Shown: positions 36,988 to 45,404, counted from the stretch's first letter. The stretch is 64,000 nt of DNA from Ktedonospora formicarum (GCF_016587355.1 NZ_BNJF01000001.1:1612001-1676000); one strand, 5' to 3'. The notes: generated by a model from the letters alone, not told the origin. Made by a program: numbers and translations.

Positions 36988-38151
36988 ATGACCAATAACA
37001 AAACACGTTTAAAAATCGCGCAGATTGCGCCACCCTGGATCTCAATTCCACCGGAGAACTATGGCGGGACTGAAGCTGTACTTAGCAATTTGGTAGAAGA
37101 GCTTGTCGCACAAGGCCATGATGTAACCCTCTACGCTCCTGGAGACAGCCAGACCTCGGCACGCCATATCTCCTTCTATCCCCAGGCTCTATTGAATGAA
37201 GGTACACCATGGCAGGCCCATCTCAAAGCCTACTTTCACCTGCACAAAGCGCTTCAGCATATCCAGCAGGAAGATAATTATGATATTGTGCATGGACATC
37301 TCTCGTCAATGAGCGATATGTACCTCCTGCCACTACTAGCTTCCCTAACAATACCCCATGTCATCACCATGCATAGCCATATGCCCTTTGATAGAGTAGG
37401 CGATTGGCACGGAGACGCTGATAATTACTTCTTTTATGAATGGGGACACGCCTGTCCACTGGTCACCATCAGCCGCAGCGCTTGTCGTGTAGAAACCGGG
37501 CATGCCCCTCTTAATGCTCTCGGCGTAGTATATAACGGCATTAATATGCGTGAGTACGAGATACCAGAAGGGACAGAAGTTGAGCCCTATTTTGTGTGGC
37601 TAGGACGCTTCTCTCCCGAGAAGGGAGCACATCACGCTATCAAGGTCGCACAACGTGCGGAGGTGCCACTATATCTCGCGGGAACAGTCGACAATTCAAG
37701 CGAAGAGGCAGAACGCTACTTTCGCGAAGAGATTGAGCCACACTTTGACGACGCGCATGTACGCTACCTTGGAGCACTAGACCTGGAGGGAAAGCGGAAA
37801 GTCTTTAGCCGCGCCAGTGGCTTCCTTAATCCTATTGAATGGGAAGAACCATTTGGTATGGTCATGGTAGAGGCTATGGCCCTGGGCTGTCCCGTCATCA
37901 CCTTCGGACGTGGGGCCGCACCCGAAGTGGTAAGCAATGGAGTGAGCGGGTTCGTCGTCGACGACCTCGACGGTATGATTGAAGCCATACCGCGTGTCTC
38001 CAAGCTTGATCGCGCACAGGTACGCGAGCACGTCAGTATGCACTTCTCCGCGAACGCGATGGCAAACGCCTATATGAATATCTATCGCCAACTCATACCC
38101 GAAACAGAGCAATCCGAACGCTGTATCCTTCCTACCAATCAACCAAGCTAA
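36988..38151 (+). CDS. Glycosyltransferase family 4 (group 1)
   Basis: A GT4 enzyme of about 387 residues. It begins KIAQIAPPWISIPPENYGGTEAVLSNLVEEL, the typical acceptor-domain start of this subgroup; FVWLGRFSPEKGAHHAI opens the donor domain, and NPIEWEEPFGMVMVEAMALGCPVI holds the conserved E-x7-E site. ATG at 36988 has GGAGG 7 bases upstream; an ATG at 36946 lies further out. It stands alone, bounded by a downstream hairpin, so its acceptor cannot be deduced from neighbours. Confidence 0.87.
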   Translation: MTNNKTRLKIAQIAPPWISIPPENYGGTEAVLSNLVEELVAQGHDVTLYAPGDSQTSARHISFYPQALLNEGTPWQAHLKAYFHLHKALQHIQQEDNYDIVHGHLSSMSDMYLLPLLASLTIPHVITMHSHMPFDRVGDWHGDADNYFFYEWGHACPLVTISRSACRVETGHAPLNALGVVYNGINMREYEIPEGTEVEPYFVWLGRFSPEKGAHHAIKVAQRAEVPLYLAGTVDNSSEEAERYFREEIEPHFDDAHVRYLGALDLEGKRKVFSRASGFLNPIEWEEPFGMVMVEAMALGCPVITFGRGAAPEVVSNGVSGFVVDDLDGMIEAIPRVSKLDRAQVREHVSMHFSANAMANAYMNIYRQLIPETEQSERCILPTNQPS

Positions 38152-38174
38152 ACACGATAGCAACAAGAAATAAA

Positions 38175-38217
38175 AGCAGGCGATCAACGCATGTCTTCAA
38201 CCACGTTATCGCCTGCT
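38175..38217. terminator. Terminator between convergent genes
   Basis: Perfect 10-bp arms AGCAGGCGAT and ATCGCCTGCT (38175-38184, 38208-38217), with extra pairing of AACG and CGTT inside, lie between the GT4 gene and the minus-strand methyltransferase gene. Confidence 0.75.
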
Positions 38218-38274
38218 CCCTTTATGCGTATGAACGAATCAAAACTATAAGAAAGCAGATCATATATATACTGC

Positions 38275-39090
38275 TTAGTTCTTCACACCTACAATGAGTG
38301 CGGTTGGAAGATCGAAGGAGAATACTCCCTCTTCCTCAGCCACGCGAAGAGCCGCGCGAACTTCCGGTGTTGTGGTAGTCAAAAGACGCTCGATACGCTC
38401 GACACTAGCTGCGGGAGTGCGCATACGCTGTGTCCAGGTTGGCACATCCAGGCGAAGACCCCAGATACGTACAGTCTGCCCATCAATACCAGCCTCTTCG
38501 AGCAATGTAAGCCACTCGGAAGTTGAATGATTGCGCACATGCGAGGGATCACGCAGAACCTCGATCTCATGGAGGAGCGCGGTCTGTGCTTCATTGTCAG
38601 GCGAAATAGTGTCGATGAGAACCAGCCTCCCCCCTGGCTTGAGCACACGTGCCCACTCACTGACCACACACGCGATATCCACAAAGTGATGCGCGGAGAA
38701 GCGGCACGCCACAACATCGACGCTCCCATCAGCCAGAGGAAGCGCATGTGCGTCGCCCTCGACAAAGCGCACGTTATCGATGCCTCGCTCATGGGCTAGT
38801 TGTTTTCCCCCCTCCAGCATAGACACAGTAAAGTCAATGGCAATAACTTCGCGAGTATGGGGAGCCAGAGCCAGGGCAGTATGACCCGTTCCAGTTGCGA
38901 CATCAACCACGGTCTCGTCACCTTGAAGCCTGGCTGCTTCTACCAGCCAGGCCAAATCTGGCCCCTGCGCGTGCACAGTACTGGTCACATACTCATGGGC
39001 TGCCACTCCAAAGTTGTTCTGAATAAGCTGGTTACGCTCACTCGCGCTTGCCTGCTGCCCACTACTAGCTTGAGTTTCTTCCTGAGACAT
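38275..39090 (-). CDS. SAM-dependent methyltransferase (UbiE/class I type)
   Basis: A class I methyltransferase of about 271 residues. VVDVATGTGHTALALAPH is motif I for SAM binding, VRFVEGDAHALPLADGSVDVVACRFSAHHF covers motifs II and post-II, and RVLKPGGRLVLIDT is motif III. This is the UbiE/Coq5-like pattern. The substrate is unknown; it is too far from the men genes at the right end to be assigned as MenG. ATG at 39090 has AAAGG 5 bases upstream; a GTG two codons earlier lies inside that site. Confidence 0.87.
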   Translation of the reverse strand: MSQEETQASSGQQASASERNQLIQNNFGVAAHEYVTSTVHAQGPDLAWLVEAARLQGDETVVDVATGTGHTALALAPHTREVIAIDFTVSMLEGGKQLAHERGIDNVRFVEGDAHALPLADGSVDVVACRFSAHHFVDIACVVSEWARVLKPGGRLVLIDTISPDNEAQTALLHEIEVLRDPSHVRNHSTSEWLTLLEEAGIDGQTVRIWGLRLDVPTWTQRMRTPAASVERIERLLTTTTPEVRAALRVAEEEGVFSFDLPTALIVGVKN

Positions 39091-39104
39091 ATGCACCTTT
39101 CTTT

Positions 39105-39142
39105 CTATACTGGCTATACATGCGTTCTGTTCACCAGTATAG
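39105..39142 (-). promoter_or_regulatory. Promoter with dyad operator for the methyltransferase gene
   Basis: On the minus strand a -10 TATACT (39136-39141) has TAGACA 18 bases upstream. A perfect 9-bp inverted repeat, CTATACTGG (39105-39113 and 39134-39142), overlaps the -10 box, as expected for a repressor site. Confidence 0.45.
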
Positions 39143-39287
39143 CGAGCAAGAGATGATATTGTCTAATACTTATTATGTCATCCAGTGATAATCTAAAGGC
39201 ATCACTGATCAAGGAAGGTTTCTATATCGTCGCGTCGGGGCTTTGCCCTGACGCTCATTATCTACTCCTAGCAGTTGAGCACCTATC

Positions 39288-40226
39288 TCACTGAACTTCG
39301 GCAAGAGCTTTCTGATACGCGATATCAAGCGCCTCCTCTTTGGTCGTGATGATATCGGGCTGGACGCCAACCCCCTCCCAATTTGTTCCACTGATCGGGT
39401 TAACTGCGCGAACAAGGGGAATAAAAGCCTCGAAGTGCGCGCTGATGGGAAAGCGAAGTCCTGCGTGCGCTCCCCCACCCGTCGTCACACCAATGACAAG
39501 CGCGCGCTTGAGTTGCTGGAGATTGTAGGTAAACTCCTCCGCCGCTGAGAAGGTGTGCTCACTAGTAAGTAGGTAGACTGGCTTATCCAGATAGCGAGGA
39601 CCCGGCACATAGGGCAACACCCAATACTGTTGGAGTAGATCTTTGCGTCGATCATACAGCCCATTGAGCTGAATGTTCTCAGAGAGGAAGGCATCAAAAA
39701 AATAGCTGGCAAGGAACTGTACCATAGCTGGTTCACCTCCACCATTGGAGCGAAGATCTATGATCAGTGCCTTTGTTGGGGCCAGGAAAGTCATAGCCGC
39801 ATTCATGCTCTCACCCGCGACGGCTGGATGCACAAATTCATTGAACTGGAAATAGCCGATATTGCCATCCAACACTTCAAGCTTTTTCAAGCCATAGTTC
39901 TGCTCGCGCTTCTGATATATGCGCTCAATTTCTTCAGGTGTATATGTCTCATCCTCTTCGAGGTGATCCACAACGCCCTCCGGACGGTAATAGAGGCGCA
40001 GGTGTTTATCATGGCTCACCACACGCAGATGTTCAGTAATCATCTGCGCGAGAAGATTCCCATCGCTGATGTCAGCATAAATTCCCTTGTCGAGGTGTTG
40101 ATACAGGGCAGTTGCGATCTCCCGTGCCTTCTCAGGAAATACATACTTCTCTTCAAGCTGTCGAACCAAGCTCTCAATGAGCTCATTGAGAGAGAAATGT
40201 TGCGGTCCTACTTCAGTAATCTGCAT
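39288..40226 (-). CDS. S41-family peptidase (IRBP-like), no signal peptide
   Basis: A 312-residue serine peptidase of family S41. The N-terminal helical domain (IESLVRQLEEKYVFPEKAREIA) is the IRBP-type cap; LIIDLRSNGGGEP and TSEHTFSAAEEFTY, with the nucleophile Ser in FSAAE, are the S41 core, and VIGVTTGGGAHAG follows. No PDZ domain and no signal peptide or membrane segment are seen, so it would act in the cytoplasm, unlike most carboxy-terminal processing proteases. AAAGGAG precedes the ATG closely. Its substrate is unknown. Confidence 0.83.
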   Translation of the reverse strand: MQITEVGPQHFSLNELIESLVRQLEEKYVFPEKAREIATALYQHLDKGIYADISDGNLLAQMITEHLRVVSHDKHLRLYYRPEGVVDHLEEDETYTPEEIERIYQKREQNYGLKKLEVLDGNIGYFQFNEFVHPAVAGESMNAAMTFLAPTKALIIDLRSNGGGEPAMVQFLASYFFDAFLSENIQLNGLYDRRKDLLQQYWVLPYVPGPRYLDKPVYLLTSEHTFSAAEEFTYNLQQLKRALVIGVTTGGGAHAGLRFPISAHFEAFIPLVRAVNPISGTNWEGVGVQPDIITTKEEALDIAYQKALAEVQ

Positions 40227-40352
40227 CTCTTGGCTCCTTTATGTGCCTATTCTAATAACCAACATATGCAACTTCTCTATGTTCACAGCATATGGTAGGA
40301 TGAGGCAAAATACAACTTTTTAGCTAATGAGCGAATCAGAGAGCGAGGAGCC

Positions 40353-40619
40353 ATGACTCACATCATCCATCTCGATTCATTGCAACTAGAGCAATTGGCT
40401 TTCAGTTACTCTCCTCTATACGAAGTTATCCACAGCCTGCGTTTGCTCAATCTGAGCGGACAACATCCACTACATCTCCCCTGGGTTCTACGCATGCGAC
40501 AGCAGGTACTCACGTGAGCGCGCGAACTTCATCCTGCATCTTTTCAGATAGTTGAGGAGTTGTTGACTGATCGAGAAGAGAGCCATCAACGATTGGATAC
40601 AATCTTTCAGGCTCCATGA
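40353..40619 (+). pseudogene. Remnant of an ArsR/winged-helix-type regulator N-terminus
   Basis: An 88-codon frame interrupted by TGA at 40515. It reads QLAFSYSPLYEVIHSLRLL and HPLHLPWVLRMRQQVL, then after the stop ARELHPASFQIVEELLTDREES. This resembles the N-terminal region of ArsR-like winged-helix regulators common in Ktedonobacteria. The rest of the gene, including the helix-turn-helix, is missing. GAGGAG lies before the ATG. The short product before the stop would have 54 residues. Confidence 0.5.
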
Positions 40620-40627
40620 TGACAAAA

Positions 40628-40665
40628 AGAGCGAGTACGCACCGTGTCGTATGCGTACTCGCTCT
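40628..40665. terminator. Strong hairpin after the regulator remnant
   Basis: Perfect 14-bp arms AGAGCGAGTACGCA and TGCGTACTCGCTCT around a 10-base loop, preceded by an A run, which gives a T tract on the minus strand. It can terminate transcripts from the minus-strand gene at 40799. Confidence 0.75.
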
Positions 40666-40798
40666 CATTGGAAGGTCTGGCCCGGAAGGCCCGCGTGGGG
40701 GGACCGCAAAACCCCACTCAGGCCAACCGGGGGTGAGGGAGCAAAAGGGACGGTGTGGTGTATGAGTTCACCAATCCCGCTCAACCTCGCCGGTTCAA
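40666..40798. other. GC-rich region with several local hairpins
   Basis: About 130 bases downstream of the minus-strand gene contain GGCC-CGGAA-GGCC, GTGGGG with CCCCAC, and further short arms. The composition is unlike the AT-richer surroundings. It matches no structured RNA family I recognise; SRP and RNase P signatures are absent. Confidence 0.3.
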
Positions 40799-41329
40799 TC
40801 AGGCGTTAACCATCTCGCGCTCGCTCTCCCTGGGCTTTATGATCGGCATTGGAGCCGAAGCCACCATCAGGATATAGCCAGTCGCCAGGATCGAAGAAAC
40901 ATCGATGCCAAATTTTTTGAGCTTAATGCGCGTTCGCGAAAGAGCATCGCGAATGGGACGCATCTCCTGATCCCAGAGCCCCTCTTCCAGGGCCTCATCA
41001 AGCTTCTTACGGCTCTGCTCAACCGTCTCTTCAGAGATACGTCCGTTATAGAAGCTGGCATATAGTGCCTCATAAGGGCAATAGTAAGGAAACATCTCTA
41101 GCAACGGCAGGAGAACACTCATCTCAGTGCCAGTAAATTGCTCCTGTGCTACCATCAGCAGACGATCATCATCATATGCAAGATATGAAAGCGTGCCGAA
41201 CTTAGGGTTCAGCGCCATGATGTGTCCCTGCGGTAACGCATCCTGCAACGAGAAGTGTAAGATATCATTATCCTGCCGCAGATCGCTTGAGGCCGTCTTG
41301 CTCTTATTGCGTGCGTAAACCCTCTGCAT
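40799..41329 (-). CDS. Unknown protein with possible OmpR-like winged helix
   Basis: A 176-residue protein of unknown family. The middle and end (EMSVLLPLLEMFPYYCPYEAL, then RDALSRTRIKLKKFGIDVSSILATGYIL) have the spacing and the final TGYxL turn of an OmpR/PhoB-type winged-helix DNA-binding domain, but no receiver domain is present. It could be a stand-alone transcription factor. Upstream of it lies one of the TATACGAAAACC motif clusters. The functional call is tentative. Confidence 0.5.
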   Translation of the reverse strand: MQRVYARNKSKTASSDLRQDNDILHFSLQDALPQGHIMALNPKFGTLSYLAYDDDRLLMVAQEQFTGTEMSVLLPLLEMFPYYCPYEALYASFYNGRISEETVEQSRKKLDEALEEGLWDQEMRPIRDALSRTRIKLKKFGIDVSSILATGYILMVASAPMPIIKPRESEREMVNA

Positions 41330-41423
41330 AACTTTTCTCCCTCTCTGCTGTCTGCGTAACGTGTGTGCCGCTCGCCTTACAATCTCTTACACTCGCTACA
41401 GGACCGCTCTACAAGCTCCCCCC

Positions 41424-41484
41424 TTATATGAAAACCTGAGCACCGCTCCAGCTACCGTTCAGGCAGCTTTGGTTTTCGTATAAG
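41424..41484. repeat. Inverted pair of the TATACGAAAACC motif
   Basis: TTATATGAAAACC (41424-41436) and, reversed, TTGGTTTTCGTATAAG (41469-41484) face each other across about 32 bases that also contain GAGC/GCTC and GCTACCG. The pair lies in the 181-base gap between two minus-strand genes. Related copies occur near 9.3 and 47.2 kb. Confidence 0.55.
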
Positions 41485-41510
41485 ATCTTCGTTATGCCTC
41501 ATCTATACAC

Positions 41511-41951
41511 TTATAGATTCGGAGTACTCATCGCTAACAAGTAGCCACAGGCCATGATACCTATGATTCCCAGTACCAGTAAGGCCAGCAGCCAGAGGAA
41601 GAGACGCTTCGCCGGGCGCTTCTCTTCTGCCTGTACATCTAGCATTGATGCCCGCTCCTCGTGCGAGACAGCTAATGCAGACATATTCGCCTCGGTATGC
41701 ACGCTCTTACCAGCCTCGTAGATCCACTCTATGATCTCGCTCTCGGGTAGCTCAGGCTCAATACGTGAGCCCGCTGCCTTAAAGACATCGAGAACCTCTG
41801 GTGACTCCCAGGCACCTTCCCAGACGTATTCGTCGGTATGGCGAGTTTCGCTTTCCAACGGCACCAGTGCCACACTATGTATGCCACGCCGTCCTCGCTG
41901 GTCTCGCGCGGAAGCGTCCCATACGCTGTGCCTTTGATGTCGTATCTGCAT
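41511..41951 (-). CDS. Hypothetical protein with one C-terminal membrane segment
   Basis: A 146-residue protein that I do not recognise. Residues 1-110 are hydrophilic and acidic, with WEGAWESPEVLDVFKAAGS and an ESEIIEWIYEAGK stretch; a single membrane segment (about 117-140, LFLWLLALLVLGIIGIMACG) is followed by AMSTPNL. The shape is that of a tail-anchored membrane protein. No ribosome site better than average is seen. Its neighbours give no clear hint, although other small single-TM proteins lie near the STAND genes to the right. Confidence 0.5.
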   Translation of the reverse strand: MQIRHQRHSVWDASARDQRGRRGIHSVALVPLESETRHTDEYVWEGAWESPEVLDVFKAAGSRIEPELPESEIIEWIYEAGKSVHTEANMSALAVSHEERASMLDVQAEEKRPAKRLFLWLLALLVLGIIGIMACGYLLAMSTPNL

Positions 41952-42465
41952 TGCTACACCTCACCAGGGAACCTGAGTGACATCTACAACCCAATGATCT
42001 ACATGAAAGGTGCCAGGGAAGAGTGACCCAGTGAACCGGCTCGCATTCAATCCTTTGAATGTGCATGGCTTAGGCTGGGTATGAAGCCGCTCGCCTGGAA
42101 TGCTTTGGTGAGCTTCACAGAACATCTTGAAACACCCTGTGTTCCGCTTCCCCCACCCAATCTTCTCGAAAGCCCGAGCGCTAATGCTAGTCACAATAGT
42201 GACGTTGGCTTTCATTGAAGACCATAAGCACATCTCCTCTTGAGCTTGGCCCCATTGCGCCTGCCCGCACCTCACCATGCCCGATACCCCAGAACTTCAA
42301 ACCTCTTCCCTTCGCCTGTATCCACCTTCTGCGTAATCCCTTACGTTCAGCCGGTGGATTTACTGTTCTAATTATGCCTGATGAACATGTACAGAGCAAA
42401 GATCATATGTTATCATTCAATTAAACATATTTATCATTTTCGCGCGGCACAGAAAGGAATGCCAG
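41952..42465. other. Unassigned region upstream of the XRE-STAND gene
   Basis: About 510 bases. The left two thirds are GC-rich and look like former coding or structured sequence on the minus strand, but no frame is convincing. The right end (42400-42465) is AT-rich and probably holds the promoter of the XRE-NB-ARC gene. Confidence 0.35.
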
Positions 42466-42891
42466 GTGAATAACATTCCAATAACTGAGCCACAGCCACG
42501 CCTCAGGCTCACCGAAGCACGCATAGCACGCTCACTCTCCCAACAAGAAGTGGCAGAACAGATCGGGAGTACACATGTCAACGTAAGCCGTTGGGAGCGT
42601 GGTATCACCCGTCCTAATCCCTATTTTCGCCGTAAGCTCTGCCAGCTCTTTGGCAGGACAACAGAAGAACTCGATCTTGCCCCCAGTTCTTCGGATACGC
42701 CTGTACGTGCTAATGTCGAGCCAGAGGAGAATGAGGTTGCTCCTCAGAATGAGACCACAACTTCTGAAGTTCAGAGTACGGTTATCATTGACTCGGCAAT
42801 CCCTCTCCTACCCGCGATCCGCCTTGTGGGTCGCGACGATGAGCTAGCTGACATCAAGAAGCGCCTCTTTGCGGGGGAAATGTTGCCTTGA
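42466..42891 (+). CDS. XRE helix-turn-helix part of a STAND protein (frameshifted)
   Basis: The N-terminal part of an XRE-NB-ARC-TPR protein. RLRLTEARIARSLSQQEVAEQIGSTHVNVSRWERG is a Cro/C1-type helix-turn-helix (residues 10-65), followed by a linker ending in AIRLVGRDDELADIKKRLFAGE. The frame then fails at a run of five G (42873-42877); one more G would read AGGNVALTALNGLPG and enter the NB-ARC domain without a gap. GTG at 42466 has AAGGA 8 bases upstream. Such proteins are thought to be signal-activated switches that bind DNA. Confidence 0.8.
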   Translation: MNNIPITEPQPRLRLTEARIARSLSQQEVAEQIGSTHVNVSRWERGITRPNPYFRRKLCQLFGRTTEELDLAPSSSDTPVRANVEPEENEVAPQNETTTSEVQSTVIIDSAIPLLPAIRLVGRDDELADIKKRLFAGEMLP

Positions 42892-44639
42892 CCGCTCTCA
42901 ATGGGCTCCCTGGTGTCGGCAAGACAACACTCTCAATCGCACTCGCGCACGACCGTGAAGTGCGCGCGCATTTCCGCGATGGTATCCTGTGGGCTGGTAT
43001 CGGTCCTAATCCGAATGTGCCGGGCCTCTTAAGTCGCTGGGGTACGCTCCTGGGTATTTCCGCGACGGAAATGGCCTCGCTTAGCGATAGCGATGCCTGG
43101 GCACGCGCCATCCATAACGCTATCGGTGAGCGCTATATGCTCCTGGTTATCGACGATGCCTGGCGTACAGAGGAAGCTTTGGCCTTCAAAGTTGGAGGCC
43201 CCAATTGCGCGCACCTGCTCACCACGCGCTATCCTGAGATAGCGTCTTTTATCGCTCTCGACGGCGCGAAGAAGATCCAGGCTCTCAATGATGAGGAGAG
43301 CATGACACTCCTACGCCTGCTCGCGCCTGGCGTTGTCGACCGTGAGGCACAGAAGGCTCATGACCTTGTCCATGCCGTAGGTGGTCTTCCCCTCGCGTTG
43401 ACGCTCATGGGTAACTATCTGCGCAAGCAGACGCATAGCGGGCAATCGCGCCGTGTAACAGCCGCCCTTGAGCGCCTGAGCAATATCGAAGAGCGCTTAC
43501 AAATCGAGGAGCCACATGGCCCTGTCGAGACGCATCCCAGTCTTACGCCCGATGCCCAACTCTCACTACGCTCGGTCATAGCCGTGACAGATCAACAGCT
43601 TGGTGAGGCAACGCGCGCGGCCCTCTATGCCCTCGCGGTCTTCCCACCGCGCCCTGGCAGCTTCTCAGAGGAGGCAGCGCTCGCTGTCGCCGCCTGTGAT
43701 GTCGATACGCTCGATGCGCTTATCGATATCGGCATTCTTGAGAGCAGTGGTGCCAGCCGCTATACCCTACATCAGACCATCCGCGATTACGCCTACTTGC
43801 AACTGCGCGCCACACCCGATCATGATCCCGCTTACCGTCGCCTCGTCGAATACGCCTGCGACTTCCTGGCCCACAATAATGGTAACTATGAACAATTAGA
43901 GCAGGAAAGCACAACCATTATCACGGCCCTTGACTACGCGCACCAGCTTGAAATGCGATCCAAACTAGTCCAGGGCGCCATTGCCTTCGCCCCTTATCTA
44001 CAGCTACGCGGCTTCTATGCCCAGGCAGAACAACATCTCCAACGCGCCGAGCAGGCCGCCACCACCCTCGATGACCAGCATGCCCTGGCGACTATTCGCC
44101 TCTATATGGGTCAGGTCCTCCACCAGCAAGGCAAATTCGCCCAGGCCGAAGCCATCTTCCAGCAGGGACTTACCCTCGCTCGTCACCTTAACGACCCTGA
44201 GCAGGTCAGCGCCTTCCTTAACTACCTCGGCTGGGTCACCTGGAAAATGGGCAACTATTCCCAAGCCGAAACTTATCTACAAGAAGGCTTGAGTATCGCT
44301 CGCGAGCTGAGCGATAGGAAGCGAATCAGTGGAATACTCAAAGTGCTAGGCTCTGTTGCAGGCATGCGCGGAGAATATGCACAAGCGGAGACTTATTTGC
44401 AAGAGGGACTGAACATTACACAACAATTAGATGATGAGGAACAGACAAGTACTATATTAATGAATATTGGTTTCAACGCTGGGCAACAAGGAAATTATTT
44501 GCAAGCAAAAAGGTACTTTCAGGAAGGTTTGGAATCAGCACGAAAAATAGGCCATAGAGAACGAACAAGTGCTCTGCTTGCAAATCTGGGGGGGCCGAAA
44601 TGGAAATGGGAAATTACCATCAGGCCGAAATGTATCTGA
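42888..44639 (+). CDS. NB-ARC/TPR part of the XRE-STAND protein (frameshifted at both ends)
   Basis: The ATPase and first repeats of the STAND protein. TALNGLPGVGKTTLSIAL is Walker A, YMLLVIDDAW Walker B, CAHLLTTRYPE the RNBS-B/sensor motif and GGLPLALTLMGNYL the GLPL motif. TPR repeats start near residue 365 (QAEQHLQRAEQAATTLDDQHALA, YSQAETYLQEGLSIARELSDRK). The ATG at 42888 is internal, since the frame continues from the XRE part. At 44588-44594 a run of seven G breaks the frame again (LGGPKWKW); eight G would read LGGAEMEMGNYHQAEMYL and join the next entry. Confidence 0.8.
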   Translation: MTALNGLPGVGKTTLSIALAHDREVRAHFRDGILWAGIGPNPNVPGLLSRWGTLLGISATEMASLSDSDAWARAIHNAIGERYMLLVIDDAWRTEEALAFKVGGPNCAHLLTTRYPEIASFIALDGAKKIQALNDEESMTLLRLLAPGVVDREAQKAHDLVHAVGGLPLALTLMGNYLRKQTHSGQSRRVTAALERLSNIEERLQIEEPHGPVETHPSLTPDAQLSLRSVIAVTDQQLGEATRAALYALAVFPPRPGSFSEEAALAVAACDVDTLDALIDIGILESSGASRYTLHQTIRDYAYLQLRATPDHDPAYRRLVEYACDFLAHNNGNYEQLEQESTTIITALDYAHQLEMRSKLVQGAIAFAPYLQLRGFYAQAEQHLQRAEQAATTLDDQHALATIRLYMGQVLHQQGKFAQAEAIFQQGLTLARHLNDPEQVSAFLNYLGWVTWKMGNYSQAETYLQEGLSIARELSDRKRISGILKVLGSVAGMRGEYAQAETYLQEGLNITQQLDDEEQTSTILMNIGFNAGQQGNYLQAKRYFQEGLESARKIGHRERTSALLANLGGPKWKWEITIRPKCI

Positions 44640-45082
44640 AAGAGGGGCTTAGTATTGCCCGTCAGATAGAACATCGAGAATGGACATGTGTTTTAATCAT
44701 AAATTTGGGGCTAACCACTAGTAAACAAGGCATGTACGATCAAGCCGAAATATATCTACAGGAGGGATTAGTTTTATCACGCCAAATAGGCATACCGCAC
44801 ATGACAGCCTTAGCGCTTAACGAATTTGGGAACTTGCTTCTTAGCAAGAAAAAAGTGCAAAAAGCAAAGAGCGTTTTTACAGAAATGCTAGAAACACTCC
44901 CTCAGGGAGGGCTAGATCTCAAAGCCCTAGCGCAATATGGGTTGGCACGAGTCGCAGCAGAACAAGGGGATACGCAAAATGCAAGAGCCCTTGGACTTCA
45001 AAGTGCTGACCTGTTAGAACAAATAGGTCATGGCAATGCAGAAGAAGTACGCCACTGGCTAAGGGCCATTGAGACTACTTAA
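44600..45082 (+). CDS. C-terminal TPR part of the XRE-STAND protein
   Basis: The last 160 residues of the same protein. NYHQAEMYLKEGLSIARQIEHR and MYDQAEIYLQEGLVLSRQIG are TPR repeats like those upstream, and the end (AQYGLARVAAEQGDTQNARALG, EEVRHWLRAIETT) matches the end of the paralogue at 47.5-49.9 kb (GQYGLARATAAQGDISEALRLG, EAEVRAWLNAL). It has no independent ribosome site. The whole gene would encode about 870 residues. Confidence 0.78.
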   Translation: MEMGNYHQAEMYLKEGLSIARQIEHREWTCVLIINLGLTTSKQGMYDQAEIYLQEGLVLSRQIGIPHMTALALNEFGNLLLSKKKVQKAKSVFTEMLETLPQGGLDLKALAQYGLARVAAEQGDTQNARALGLQSADLLEQIGHGNAEEVRHWLRAIETT

Positions 45083-45221
45083 TCACCTCATAATAGGGAG
45101 CAACGGCGAGCTATGGTGCGCTACCCCCTAGAAATTTTAGCACCTGTATTAGTCTCAATAGAAACAGCCACTCTCAAATGCTGATCACCAAATTTATATG
45201 TATCGCCAATCTGAGCTGAGT

Positions 45222-45404
45222 TTAAATGCCAGGCCAGAAAATATTTGGCTTTACATTCGGCGTAGGCGTCACTTGCTCTGTGGTAGTATGCTTTGAGTCA
45301 ACTCCTGCGGCATGAGTATAAGTAATCGAGCCAATGGCAATAACAGTAATTACAATCAGCAAGACGATCAGCGGCACAATCCAACGCAGCAAATTTTTGA
45401 ACAT
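45222..45404 (-). CDS. Small single-TM protein with TPTP tail
   Basis: A 60-residue protein starting MFKNLLRWIVPLIVLL. One membrane segment (about residues 8-30) is followed by a short hydrophilic tail TTTEQVTPTPNVKP ending in WPGI, presumably outside. AGAGAG lies 6 bases before the ATG; an ATG 34 codons upstream is in frame but would put a charged tail before the membrane segment. It converges on the XRE-STAND gene, 139 bases away. A similar small protein faces the second STAND gene, which suggests a linked role. Confidence 0.5.
   Translation of the reverse strand: MFKNLLRWIVPLIVLLIVITVIAIGSITYTHAAGVDSKHTTTEQVTPTPNVKPNIFWPGI

Noticed and set aside
40666..40798. Possible SRP RNA because of a CCGGAAGG stretch
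   Set aside because: The rest of the SRP helix 8 consensus and the required flanking complementarity are absent.
41961..42399. Two overlapping minus-strand frames (105 and 70 codons) that looked like a transposase remnant
   Set aside because: Neither shows catalytic motifs or a continuous family resemblance, and no terminal repeats flank them.
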